Shown: positions 53,081-61,363 of the stretch, piece by piece | How the letters are laid out: every line of letters starts with the position of its first letter | How positions within the stretch are numbered: position 1 is the first letter of the stretch | Translations under genes and position numbers: made by a program | The notes under the pieces: model-generated | Told to the model about the DNA's origin: nothing | Seen by the model: only the letters and a program-made list of their open reading frames with translations | Databases searched by the model: none | Assembly (NCBI GenBank): GCA_031372705.1 | Contig: JANMLV010000048.1 | Coordinates: forward strand, 1-64,000 | Length of the DNA stretch: 64,000 nucleotides | Source: UBA7236 sp031372705 | GTDB lineage: Bacteria; Bacteroidota; Bacteroidia; Chitinophagales; BACL12 | Direction: 5' to 3'

Positions 53081-53407
53081 ATGATTTTCATATCAGAAAT
53101 AGCAAAAACAAAGGTCGACCAGCTTAAAGGAGAAGCAGGTTTAGGTAACGATTATTTTATCAGAATCAGCGTAGTAGGCGGCGGTTGCTCAGGTTTGAGC
53201 TATAAAATGGATTTCGATAATGAGCCAAAAGCAGGTGATCAGGAGTTTGAAGATCGCGGTGAAAAATTGGTTACAGACCTTAAAAGTTTTCTATATTTAT
53301 GTGATACAACCCTCGATTATTCGGATGGATTAAACGGCAACGGCTTTCAATTTGTAAACCCAAATGCAAGCAGAACTTGCGGATGTGGAGAAAGTTTCGC
53401 AGTTTAG
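53081..53407 (+). CDS. iscA: Iron-sulfur assembly protein IscA/HesB family
   Basis: A-type carrier that delivers iron or Fe-S clusters to target proteins. The 108-residue protein shows ISEIAKTKVDQLKGEAG, IRISVVGGGCSGLSYKMDFD with C36, and the C-terminal RTCGCGESFAV with C100 and C102, the three conserved cysteines of the family. ErpA or SufA are alternative names for the same fold; isc context favours IscA. A terminator follows. Confidence 0.95.
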   Translation: MIFISEIAKTKVDQLKGEAGLGNDYFIRISVVGGGCSGLSYKMDFDNEPKAGDQEFEDRGEKLVTDLKSFLYLCDTTLDYSDGLNGNGFQFVNPNASRTCGCGESFAV

Positions 53408-53437
53408 TAAAATCTTTTCTTTTCATACTTGAACTTT

Positions 53438-53472
53438 AAGCCTTCCCGGTCCAAACCGCGGAAGGTTTTTTT
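53438..53472 (+). terminator. Intrinsic terminator of the isc genes
   Basis: Stem CCTTCC/GGAAGG extended inward by CGGT/ACCG around one bulged base, loop CCAA, followed by seven T residues. It starts about 30 bases after the iscA stop. Confidence 0.85.
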
Positions 53473-53711
53473 ATGCCTTTTTTTGTGAAATATCAGGTAA
53501 TCTGTCCGTATATTAAATTATATATATTATTGATATTCAAGTAGTTATATATTAAATCGCGTCCTCTTATCTGTATCTACACACATGATCCGCCGAATTT
53601 GTGGTGGAATCGCTACTTATCTGTTTTTTTAACCCTGCTGCAATCGCTACACCTTTACATTGCCATAAAAACAATGGCGTTAACCTTAACTAACAGACTT
53701 AAAATTAAATT

Positions 53712-56700
53712 ATGCGCGCAAACACTATTACTTCAGGATTTGGAAAACTGTTACTTGTTTTCTTTTTCGCTTCTTTCGCAATTAACTCAGCATCCGGCCA
53801 AAGCACACTTTGGAAAAACCGACTCAACGGTGCCGGTGATAATTCAGATCGATATAATGGCGCAGTCGCCGATGGTGCCGGTAATTTTTATTTAACAGGA
53901 TATACTGTAAATCCCGGAACCGGAAAAGATTTTTTGACCGTAAAAGTTAATTCGCTTGGAGATACATTATGGACAAGAAAATATAATTATGCTGCGAATT
54001 TTGATGATGAAGCTAATTACATTGCCATAAATGCTGCAGGTAATATTACAGTTACCGGTTATTCAGATGGCGGTTCTACTGCAACTAAAAACGACGTGCT
54101 TACCATTCAATATAATCCGAGCGGAACAGTTTTATGGACAGCCAGATATAATAATTTGCTGACCAATGAAGATGAATTTCCTGCAGCAATTAGTGTTGAT
54201 GCATCAAATAATATTTTTATTTCCGGAAGAACCGATCACGATGCCGGAAATGTTGATGATATTCTTACAATAAAATATAATGCATCAGGTGTTGAACAAT
54301 GGGTAATAAAGTACGATGGTGGATTAACAGATAGGTCAGCAGGAATTGTTGCAGACAATCTTGGTGGTTGTATAGTAACCGGAAGATCAGACATGGGTGT
54401 AAGTGAAGATATAATTACTATTAGTTATACTAGTGCTGGTGCAGTAAGTTGGACTACCTTTTATAGTGGTCCCGGTGGAGATGATCGCGGACAAGCAATT
54501 GCTCGCGATGCGTCAGGAAATATTTATGTTGGTGGTATTCGCGCAAATGCAAGCAACGATGATTTTGTTACAATTAAATATAATAGCACCGGTGTGCAGC
54601 AATGGGCAAATATTGTTAATGGTGGAGATAATGATAGATTAACAACTATTAAACTCGATGCATCGGTAAACGTATTTGTAACAGGACAATCAGATATTGA
54701 TTTAGGTGGCACAACAGATTACAATTTTAGAACAATTAAATATAATACTGCCGGCGTTCAGCAATGGAATATATTAAGTGGTAATCCTGTAAATCAAGAA
54801 GATATTCCTTCTGATATTTTTATTGATGCAGCAGGTAATGTTTATGTTGCCGGTTCCAGTGATGCAATTGCAGGTGGAACGGTAAATTTAGAATTTATGA
54901 TTGTTAAGTACAACTCAACAGGTGTTCAACAATGGATAAAATATTATGACGGTACAGTTGCGAATGCCGAAGATATTCCTTCGCAAATTTTAGCCGACGC
55001 AGCAGGTAATGTATGGATCGCCGGTGGCGTAAATTATACAGCAACTCAAAAAGATGCCGCTTTTGTAAAATATAATAGCACAGGTGTATTTCAAGCTGCC
55101 AAAACATTTAATGGAACAGGCGATTTTAATGATAAGGCTAAGGCAATTGCAACTGATGCTTCCAATAATTTATTTGTAACAGGATATACTATCGCAGCTG
55201 CAAAGCAACGCGATATTATGCTGCAAAAAATTAGTTCGGGAGGTACAACTTTATGGTCAAGAACTGTTGATGGCACCAGCGAAAACGATGAAGGATTAGC
55301 AGTTGCAACTGATGTTACCGGTAATATTTATGTTGCCGGATATAGCAATGGTGCCGGTACTTATGATGATGGCATTTTATTAAAATATAATACATCAGGT
55401 GTTTTACAATGGATGGCAAATTATAATTACGCAGCAAGTCAATTAGATAAATTTGTTTCAGTAGTTGTTTCTGCGCTTGGCGATGTATATGTTACCGGTT
55501 ATAGCGATGGGAATGCCAATCCATTAATTACCAATTACGATTATATTACAATAAAATATAATTCACTTGGATTGTTGCAGTGGGTTTCACGTTATAATGG
55601 AGCCGGTGATGCCAATGACAAGCCTTCAAAATTAGTTTTATCAGGTAATAATATTTTTGTAACCGGCTATAGTTCAAATGGTTTGAATAATGATATTGTT
55701 ACTTTAAAATACAATAACGCAGGAACATTAATTGGCCAAGCAACCTATGCAGGTGCCGGAGCGGGTGCAGATGAAGGTGAAGATATATTTATTACCGGAA
55801 GCGCATTATATGTTGCCGGAACAGAATTTGTTTCCGGAAATTTAGCAGATTATGTTACCATAAAATATGATACTACCTTAACACAACTTTGGGCAAAAAA
55901 TTACAATGGAACTGCCGATACTGATGATCATGCGTTTGGTGTTTCTACTACAGCAACAGATGTATATGTTACAGGAAGCAGCGCCGGAACAGGCTCTGCA
56001 AACGATATTGTATTAATTAGATATAATGCTTCAACAGGAGCACAAAATTGGGCAAAAAGATATACAAGCGCAAGTGCATACAATGATGAAGCTTACAGTA
56101 TTGTTACCGATGCAAATGGAAATATTTACACCGGCGGTAAAACAGGAAACCCAACAAATATTTCAGATTTTGTTGCATTAAATTACAATACCGCAGGAAC
56201 AAAATTACTCACACTAAAATATAATGGTACCGGCGTTGGAGAAGATGTGGGAACACAAGTAATTTTAGATAATAACGGATATTTATATGAGACCGGTTAC
56301 AGTAAAGGCGCAGCAAAAGCAAATTTAGATTTTGCAACCGTTAAATATTGTACACCAATTCCGGAAGCTGCAATAACAGCAGTAGGTTCAACAACTATTT
56401 GTGTTGGTGATAGTATTGCGTTAAATGCAAACACCGGTGTTGGCTTAACATATCAATGGAAAAAAGGTAATATCAACTTAGGTGGAGCAACTTCATCTAC
56501 ATTTTATGCAAAAACCACAGGTGGATTTAAAGTAGTGGTTGCAAATGCGAATGGTTGCACTAAAACATCAAATACAATTAATGTAACAGCAATTACATGC
56601 AAAGCAGATGGTATTGTAACACCTGGATTACACATAGACGCAATGCCTAATCCATTTAATGCCGCAACTGAACTTTATTTTTCAGGGGTTGATGAAGAAA

Positions 56701-56867
56701 CAATTATTGCCGTATTTGATGTAACAGGAAAAATGGTTTATACTTCAAGTATTCCACAAGGTACTGAAAATGTAAGTGTAGGTGATGAGCTTGTTCCTGG
56801 TGCATATACTGTAGTAATTAAAAATGCAACAGCTACACAATCATTGCAGCTAATTAAGATTCAATAA
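53712..56867 (+). CDS. Secreted SBBP-repeat protein with Ig-like and T9SS domains
   Basis: A 1051-residue exoprotein. The signal peptide ends SASGQ (about 30). About 850 residues of SBBP-type repeats follow, each built on D-A-x-G-N-x-Y-V-x-G-x-x followed by T-I-K-Y-N-x-x-G-x-x-Q-W, which predicts beta-propeller blades (for example KYNSTGVQQW, DAAGNVYVAGSSD). An Ig-like domain spans about 895-965 (TTICVGDSIALNANTG, YQWKKGN). The end is a T9SS type A domain (about 975-1051; MPNPFNAATELYFSG). There is no catalytic motif, so a surface adhesive or binding role is plausible. The DUF2490 gene starts 22 bases downstream. Confidence 0.88.
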   Translation: MRANTITSGFGKLLLVFFFASFAINSASGQSTLWKNRLNGAGDNSDRYNGAVADGAGNFYLTGYTVNPGTGKDFLTVKVNSLGDTLWTRKYNYAANFDDEANYIAINAAGNITVTGYSDGGSTATKNDVLTIQYNPSGTVLWTARYNNLLTNEDEFPAAISVDASNNIFISGRTDHDAGNVDDILTIKYNASGVEQWVIKYDGGLTDRSAGIVADNLGGCIVTGRSDMGVSEDIITISYTSAGAVSWTTFYSGPGGDDRGQAIARDASGNIYVGGIRANASNDDFVTIKYNSTGVQQWANIVNGGDNDRLTTIKLDASVNVFVTGQSDIDLGGTTDYNFRTIKYNTAGVQQWNILSGNPVNQEDIPSDIFIDAAGNVYVAGSSDAIAGGTVNLEFMIVKYNSTGVQQWIKYYDGTVANAEDIPSQILADAAGNVWIAGGVNYTATQKDAAFVKYNSTGVFQAAKTFNGTGDFNDKAKAIATDASNNLFVTGYTIAAAKQRDIMLQKISSGGTTLWSRTVDGTSENDEGLAVATDVTGNIYVAGYSNGAGTYDDGILLKYNTSGVLQWMANYNYAASQLDKFVSVVVSALGDVYVTGYSDGNANPLITNYDYITIKYNSLGLLQWVSRYNGAGDANDKPSKLVLSGNNIFVTGYSSNGLNNDIVTLKYNNAGTLIGQATYAGAGAGADEGEDIFITGSALYVAGTEFVSGNLADYVTIKYDTTLTQLWAKNYNGTADTDDHAFGVSTTATDVYVTGSSAGTGSANDIVLIRYNASTGAQNWAKRYTSASAYNDEAYSIVTDANGNIYTGGKTGNPTNISDFVALNYNTAGTKLLTLKYNGTGVGEDVGTQVILDNNGYLYETGYSKGAAKANLDFATVKYCTPIPEAAITAVGSTTICVGDSIALNANTGVGLTYQWKKGNINLGGATSSTFYAKTTGGFKVVVANANGCTKTSNTINVTAITCKADGIVTPGLHIDAMPNPFNAATELYFSGVDEETIIAVFDVTGKMVYTSSIPQGTENVSVGDELVPGAYTVVIKNATATQSLQLIKIQ

Positions 56868-56889
56868 ATAATCAAAAAACTTATTTGCC

Positions 56890-57654
56890 ATGTTAATTAA
56901 GTTAAAAATTTTATGTGTAGTAATTGTATTAATTACCGGCACAGTTCAAGGCCAAACTTGGCAAAGCTGGAACAGTTTAGGGGTTGATATTAAATTAAGC
57001 GATAAGCTGACACTGGAAACAAAGGAACTGCTCTCGTTCGACCCGGGCAATAGTTTTAGCACCAACTTTATGCAAACATCACTAGCATTAAATTATAATA
57101 TTAATTCCAAATTTACTGTTGAAGCAGGCGATCAATTAAATATTATTCCATCATCAACACGACCTGTGCGCAATAGAGTTTACGCAAGAGGAACATATAC
57201 TTGGCGCTTTAGTGATGCTATTAAATCAACACATGGCATTCAAGTTGAATTTCATGGAGATAATGAAATTCGTTATGACCAGCGCATTATTTTTATAAAC
57301 GGCATCAGTTCGCGAAATAGATTTACATCATTAAATATCCGTCCTTCATTATCATATTGGTTATATTATAATATTGGTGGCGATTTAGTGCAGTATTACG
57401 ATGAATTTGGCGATAAGGTTGTGCAACAAGCAGCAAATGGTTTTCACAGAGGAAGATTGTATTTCAGTTTAAATAGCAAATTAACCGATTACTTTAGTTT
57501 CAGTTTGTATGCAATGCACCAAGAAGAATTTAACTTGTTTACAGCTGATTATCGTGAAATAAATGTGCTTAATCCCAATACCGGCAATATTGCCAGAGAT
57601 TTCAGTAAATACAATGTTATTGGATTGTCGTTAAATTTTGACATTGGAAAATAA
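56890..57654 (+). CDS. DUF2490 outer-membrane beta-barrel protein
   Basis: A 254-residue protein with a signal peptide (ending TVQGQ, about 21) and amphipathic strands typical of DUF2490 (WQSWNSLGVDIKLSDKLTLET, FMQTSLALNYNINSKFTVEAG, YARGTYTWRF, LNIRPSLSYWLYYNIGG, YFSFSLYAMHQEEFN), ending in SLNFDIGK. The family resembles outer-membrane barrels with no known activity. It follows the SBBP protein closely and is probably co-transcribed. A second DUF2490 gene lies at 59724-60395 in the opposite operon. Confidence 0.85.
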   Translation: MLIKLKILCVVIVLITGTVQGQTWQSWNSLGVDIKLSDKLTLETKELLSFDPGNSFSTNFMQTSLALNYNINSKFTVEAGDQLNIIPSSTRPVRNRVYARGTYTWRFSDAIKSTHGIQVEFHGDNEIRYDQRIIFINGISSRNRFTSLNIRPSLSYWLYYNIGGDLVQYYDEFGDKVVQQAANGFHRGRLYFSLNSKLTDYFSFSLYAMHQEEFNLFTADYREINVLNPNTGNIARDFSKYNVIGLSLNFDIGK

Positions 57655-57751
57655 TATTTATGGGACTAATTGAAAATATTGCTTAAACGAGGAGCATTTG
57701 CATAATAATATTGCATTTTGCACGTTTTTAAAGTTAACAATAGCAACAAGA

Positions 57752-58651
57752 TTATTTGGTGTAAGTATATCGGTAGGAAATTCCTTTCATTGAATAATAT
57801 TCGTTAATAATCCTATTATTTGTGTCGTATACATATGAGGCGGTATCAGTGAGTGGTGCCGCCCTTTTATTTTTAGTAGGATCGTAATACGTAATTACTT
57901 TAAACGGTAAAAGCTTGTCGTTGTATAGATATTTAATACTATCTATGCTTTCGTTGGCAGCTTTACGTGTATTTGTTTGGATTGCAATATTTTTATCGGA
58001 GTTGTACGTATAGTTGGTAATCGATATGGTATCTGTTATTTCATAATACCCAAATAGCATTGTTGCTGTGGTTTGTGTTAGTAACCCGGCGCTATCATAT
58101 ACATGATTGTTAGCTTGTAACTCATATCGCGACCATACCAATTTAGTGCTGTCTTCGTAAATCTGATTATACGTTTTTTCAAGATTGCCATGTGCATCAA
58201 AATATTTTACAACGGTAATGGGATTTATTTTTTCTAATGGATAAGTAGTTACTTCACGCATTAATGCACCATTGTCGTAATAGCTGAACTGTTTTATGGT
58301 TAATGTATCTATTCCTTTAATGTAAATTTCGCCACTGAGTTTTCCCAGTGTGTATTCGTTCATTCTTATTTCAATAATTTCGCCGGTAGGCTTAACAGTA
58401 ACTATTGCAGTTAATAAGTCGCCGCTATAATAATATTTATTAACATTGATGGTATCGTTTGCTCTGTTTCCGAAATTAATTGTTTGTAGAATTCTATTTT
58501 GTGCGTCATACCAATCTTCTTGTCGGCATACTTCGCGACTGCCATCACTGATAAAAGTAAGTTTACGCGAGGCAACAGTAGGGGGTTGAAGTGTATCAAA
58601 TTCACATCCCGCCAATAATAATACCACAAATACAATCCACAATTTATTCAT
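57752..58651 (-). CDS. Lipoprotein with YD/RHS-like repeats
   Basis: A 299-residue lipoprotein (LLLAGC, Cys 16). The body consists of repeated beta-hairpin units with Y-Y-x-x-G, Y-D-x-x-G-x-L and Y-x-Y-N-x-D patterns (FSYYDNGALMREVTTY, KYFDAHGNLEKTYNQ, HVYDSAGLLTQTT, YVYDTNNRIINEYYSM). These resemble the YD repeats of RHS proteins and the short outer-membrane-associated repeats of Bacteroidota. No toxin or catalytic domain is seen. It is last in the minus-strand operon; its ATG overlaps the end of the isoaspartyl peptidase gene by eight bases. Confidence 0.75.
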   Translation of the reverse strand: MNKLWIVFVVLLLAGCEFDTLQPPTVASRKLTFISDGSREVCRQEDWYDAQNRILQTINFGNRANDTINVNKYYYSGDLLTAIVTVKPTGEIIEIRMNEYTLGKLSGEIYIKGIDTLTIKQFSYYDNGALMREVTTYPLEKINPITVVKYFDAHGNLEKTYNQIYEDSTKLVWSRYELQANNHVYDSAGLLTQTTATMLFGYYEITDTISITNYTYNSDKNIAIQTNTRKAANESIDSIKYLYNDKLLPFKVITYYDPTKNKRAAPLTDTASYVYDTNNRIINEYYSMKGISYRYTYTK

Positions 58652-59714
58652 TATAAATTTTAGTTTCTATATTACCTTTTGCATCTACTTTTGCCCTGAA
58701 CATGCCATCTGTATTATATTGAAAAGAAATATTTCCGTATTGATCAACAGCAATCATTCCACCATCACCGGTTATTTCTTTAAAGCGCACATGAATCATA
58801 TCGTAAGTAGCTTCTTCAAGTGAAAAACCTTTAAATTCAATCAAATCTGCCACTGTTTTGGCAGCAACTGTTTTAATAAAATCTTCACCGGTTCCGGTGC
58901 AGCTGATGGCACATGTTTTATTATTGGCATACGTACCTGCGCCAATAACAGGTGAATCGCCAATACGATTATATTTCTTGTTCATTAAACCGCCTGTAGA
59001 AGTTCCCGCAGACAAGTTTCCGTATTTATCTAAAACGGCACATCCAACAGTACCATATTTCTCAACAATATTTCCAAGCGCTATTGGCTCCGTTTGCAAT
59101 GCCATAACCGAGTCAACATATTTAATATAATTACCTTCAGTGCTATCTTTCATGCCTTTCCATCTGTTGTATTGATGTTGCGTGTAGAAATAGGAAACAT
59201 CTACTTTCTCGATATTGTACTTTTCAGCAAAACGTTCGGCACCGGCACTGCTAAACATGATATATTTTGATGAATCCATTACCATGCGTGCTACTTTTAT
59301 TGGGTTTTTAATTCGTTGCACATTACTCACCGAGCCGGCATCCAAATTTCGGCCATTCATGATTGCTGCATCCATTTTAATTTTGCCATTATTCGTAAAA
59401 ACAGAACCACGGCCGGCATTAAATAAAGGGGAATCTTCTAATATACAAATTACTGCTTGCACCACATCAACTGCACTGTCGCCTCGAGAAAGCATCTCGT
59501 ATCCAAGTTGCGCAGCTTCTTTTAATTTAGCATGAAATGCGGCTTCTTGCTCTGGAGTATATGTGCCTTTGGGCATTGCGCCGGCGCCACCATGGATTGC
59601 TAATGCAAATTCAGAGCGTTCAGGTTTTGCAGATTCCGCAGGTGTTTGTTCTTTACAAGACACAAAAAATACCAATAGCAGCCCGAAGAGAGCCGAAAAC
59701 GTAATTGATTTCAT
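58644..59714 (-). CDS. Isoaspartyl peptidase/L-asparaginase (Ntn hydrolase) lipoprotein
   Basis: A 356-residue plant-type asparaginase. The signal peptide has lipobox FFVSC (Cys 20). ALAIHGGAGAMPKGTYTPEQ is the family N-terminus, and VVQAVICILEDSPLFNAGRGSVF follows. The autocleavage site lies in KYGTVGCAVLD, where T222 would become the N-terminal nucleophile. GTSTGGLMNKKYNRIGDSPVIGAGTYANN and CTGTGEDFI are the substrate and oxyanion elements. These enzymes cleave isoaspartyl dipeptides and asparagine, and act in cyanophycin and protein-repair turnover. An envelope-anchored version fits external peptide processing. It overlaps the next gene by eight bases. Confidence 0.94.
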   Translation of the reverse strand: MKSITFSALFGLLLVFFVSCKEQTPAESAKPERSEFALAIHGGAGAMPKGTYTPEQEAAFHAKLKEAAQLGYEMLSRGDSAVDVVQAVICILEDSPLFNAGRGSVFTNNGKIKMDAAIMNGRNLDAGSVSNVQRIKNPIKVARMVMDSSKYIMFSSAGAERFAEKYNIEKVDVSYFYTQHQYNRWKGMKDSTEGNYIKYVDSVMALQTEPIALGNIVEKYGTVGCAVLDKYGNLSAGTSTGGLMNKKYNRIGDSPVIGAGTYANNKTCAISCTGTGEDFIKTVAAKTVADLIEFKGFSLEEATYDMIHVRFKEITGDGGMIAVDQYGNISFQYNTDGMFRAKVDAKGNIETKIYNE

Positions 59715-59718
59715 AATG

Positions 59719-59726
59719 CAAATTTA
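59719..59726 (-). promoter_or_regulatory. Possible -7 box TAAATTTG abutting the isoaspartyl peptidase start
   Basis: Perfect TAnnTTTG on the minus strand. Its first three bases are the TAA stop of the DUF2490 gene (59724-59726), and it ends four bases before the ATG at 59714. It could be an internal promoter; chance is possible because the stop codon supplies part of it. Confidence 0.35.
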
Positions 59727-60395
59727 AAACTTAAAATAATATGTCAGGCCGGTAATAAACCTTGTATCCGGTGCCTTTCTGTTCAATTCTTGCAAAACAG
59801 TATGCGAAAGTTGAAGACGATTCTTATTATTAAACTGGTAGTTCACACCTCCTGTGAAGCGCATTTGTTCTGTTTCGTCTATTATATCCAATCGATATAC
59901 TTGTTCGCTTGAAACGAAAATGGAGTAAGTGTAGTTAATTTCATATTTCAATTGTATTTTGTTTCTTAAATAATGATTATTTGGTTTGTAGTTCAGTTCT
60001 TCATTTGTGTGCCAGCCATATTGTTTTGTTAAGTAACGACTTCTCGCACTTAGTGAAAAATCGCCAAACGACTTGTTCCAACTTAAATCTGCATAATAAT
60101 AGTTGCGCTCAAAATACGTATTCTCATCGGAGCGGATTGATGCAATTCTGTAATTCAATCCTAATGTAAAATTGGAATTGAGTTTAATGTTTGTACCTAA
60201 ATCGTAAATAGAATACCCTAGTTCAGTGTAGTTTTCATTAAATCCATATTGGTTGTAAAATGCAACAGAATAAGTTCGATTTATTTTTTTTTCAATTTGT
60301 ATGGCTACTGTACCAATTGCATCCTGCTGTTGCCCAAGCATTATATTGCAGCTTAGCAATAATATTATTAATGATATGTGAGCATAGCTTTTCAA
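59724..60395 (-). CDS. DUF2490 outer-membrane beta-barrel protein (TTG start)
   Basis: A 223-residue protein with a signal peptide (LIILLLSCNIMLGQ) and DUF2490-type strands (YSVAFYNQYGFNENYTELGYSIYDLGTNI, FTLGLNYRIASI, YYYADLSWNKSFGDFSLSARSRY, IQLKYEINYTYSIFVSSEQVY) ending FITGLTYYFKF. The only start that keeps the signal peptide is a TTG at 60395, which shares bases with the TGA stop of the upstream repeat gene, so translation is probably coupled. It is a paralog in family, not closely in sequence, of the DUF2490 gene at 56890. Confidence 0.78.
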   Translation of the reverse strand: MKSYAHISLIILLLSCNIMLGQQQDAIGTVAIQIEKKINRTYSVAFYNQYGFNENYTELGYSIYDLGTNIKLNSNFTLGLNYRIASIRSDENTYFERNYYYADLSWNKSFGDFSLSARSRYLTKQYGWHTNEELNYKPNNHYLRNKIQLKYEINYTYSIFVSSEQVYRLDIIDETEQMRFTGGVNYQFNNKNRLQLSHTVLQELNRKAPDTRFITGLTYYFKF

Positions 60396-60956
60396 TAGGT
60401 ATAGCTATATTTTTTGGTTACGATTATTGTATTGTTACTATCAAAAGTGGTTCTTTCAATTAATGCACCACGATTGTCATAAATAAAGGTGATTAACTTA
60501 GTTTGTTTACCATTTGTGTCAGCAGTTAATTCTGATATCTTATGCCCAAAATTGTCGTAAGTAAAATGAATTTGCTCTATTATCGCATTTTCGCCGTTGT
60601 AAGTTATGGTTAATTTTTTTCTGATTGAATCGGTCGTAAGTAGTGTTGTTTTTTGTAATTACTTTATTGTTGGCATTATATTTAATATGTTCGGTTTCAT
60701 TTCCTTTTCTATTATATTGATAAGTGTCTTTCGATTTGATGGTGCTGTCGCTGTTTAAAACAATTTCTAATATTACATGCCCTTTTTTATCATATTCTTC
60801 ATAAGTCATGCGCGTAGTTTGGTAATTGCCATCCACTATTTCAACAGTACCGGCATATTGAGAACGTGCTCCGCGACTCACACCGGATTGGGCGTTTACA
60901 AGTTGAAATGCACAAATGAAAATAATTAGCAAGTGTGATTTAATCATATTTATCAT
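60392..60956 (-). pseudogene. Exported YD-like repeat protein, frameshifted at an A7 run
   Basis: The frame from ATG 60956 encodes a signal peptide (ending LVNAQ) and repeat units (YEEYDKKGHVILEI, YQYNRKGNETEHIKY, TTYDRFNQKK), then turns to nonsense after a seven-A run (plus strand T7 at 60614-60620) and stops at 60540. Shifting frame by one base there restores the pattern: YNGENAIIEQIHFTYDNFGHKI, FIYDNRGALIERTTF, then TKKYSYTY and TGA at 60392-60394. The restored end couples to the next gene's TTG, and the restored product would be about 187 residues. Whether this is a real frameshift, a phase-variable tract or a sequencing error cannot be told here. Confidence 0.82.
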
Positions 60957-61363
60957 TTATAAATTATTAAATCGCCCAAGTCTATAGATGCATTTTTGCT
61001 ATCGATGTTCACAGTTTCAATAACTGCAGTTTCCGGAGGGTCTACGGCAAAGTTTACAATGGCGGCAGAATCTACAGAATAGGTATAAACGGTATATTCA
61101 CCGGGATACAAATAATTAAATTCAAATTCACCTTTGTAGTTTGTTTTTAGTCTGGTGCCATAATTTACGTCATCTCCAAAAACGAGATATACATAAGTAT
61201 CGGGCACATAATATTCGCTCAATAACACGGTGAATGTGGAATTGTAATGTTTTGCATAAACTTTTCCACTGATACTTGCTTCGCCGCCAATGCCGGGCTC
61301 TTTGGCACATGAAGATGCCAGTATTGCAAATGCAAGCAAACACAAAGCAAATGCTCTATGCAT
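60953..61363 (-). CDS. Lipoprotein with carboxypeptidase-regulatory-like beta domain
   Basis: A 136-residue lipoprotein (FAILASSC lipobox, Cys 19 from this start). The mature part is one beta-sandwich of the CarboxypepD_reg/transthyretin-like type: ASISGKVYAKHYNSTFTVLL, DTYVYLVFGDDVNYGTRLKTNYKGEFEFNYLYPGEYTVYTY. The ATG at 61363 overlaps the end of the ABC gene by eight bases, and its TGA stop overlaps the next gene's ATG (ATGA). A longer frame to 61405 would spoil the signal peptide. The function is unknown; such modules often sit on surface or periplasmic binding lipoproteins. Confidence 0.78.
   Translation of the reverse strand: MHRAFALCLLAFAILASSCAKEPGIGGEASISGKVYAKHYNSTFTVLLSEYYVPDTYVYLVFGDDVNYGTRLKTNYKGEFEFNYLYPGEYTVYTYSVDSAAIVNFAVDPPETAVIETVNIDSKNASIDLGDLIIYK

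Noticed and set aside
57752..60956. RHS toxin/immunity locus
   Set aside because: The YD-like repeats are short and lipoprotein-linked, with no RHS core, PAAR domain or C-terminal toxin; neighbours are an ABC exporter and a peptidase.
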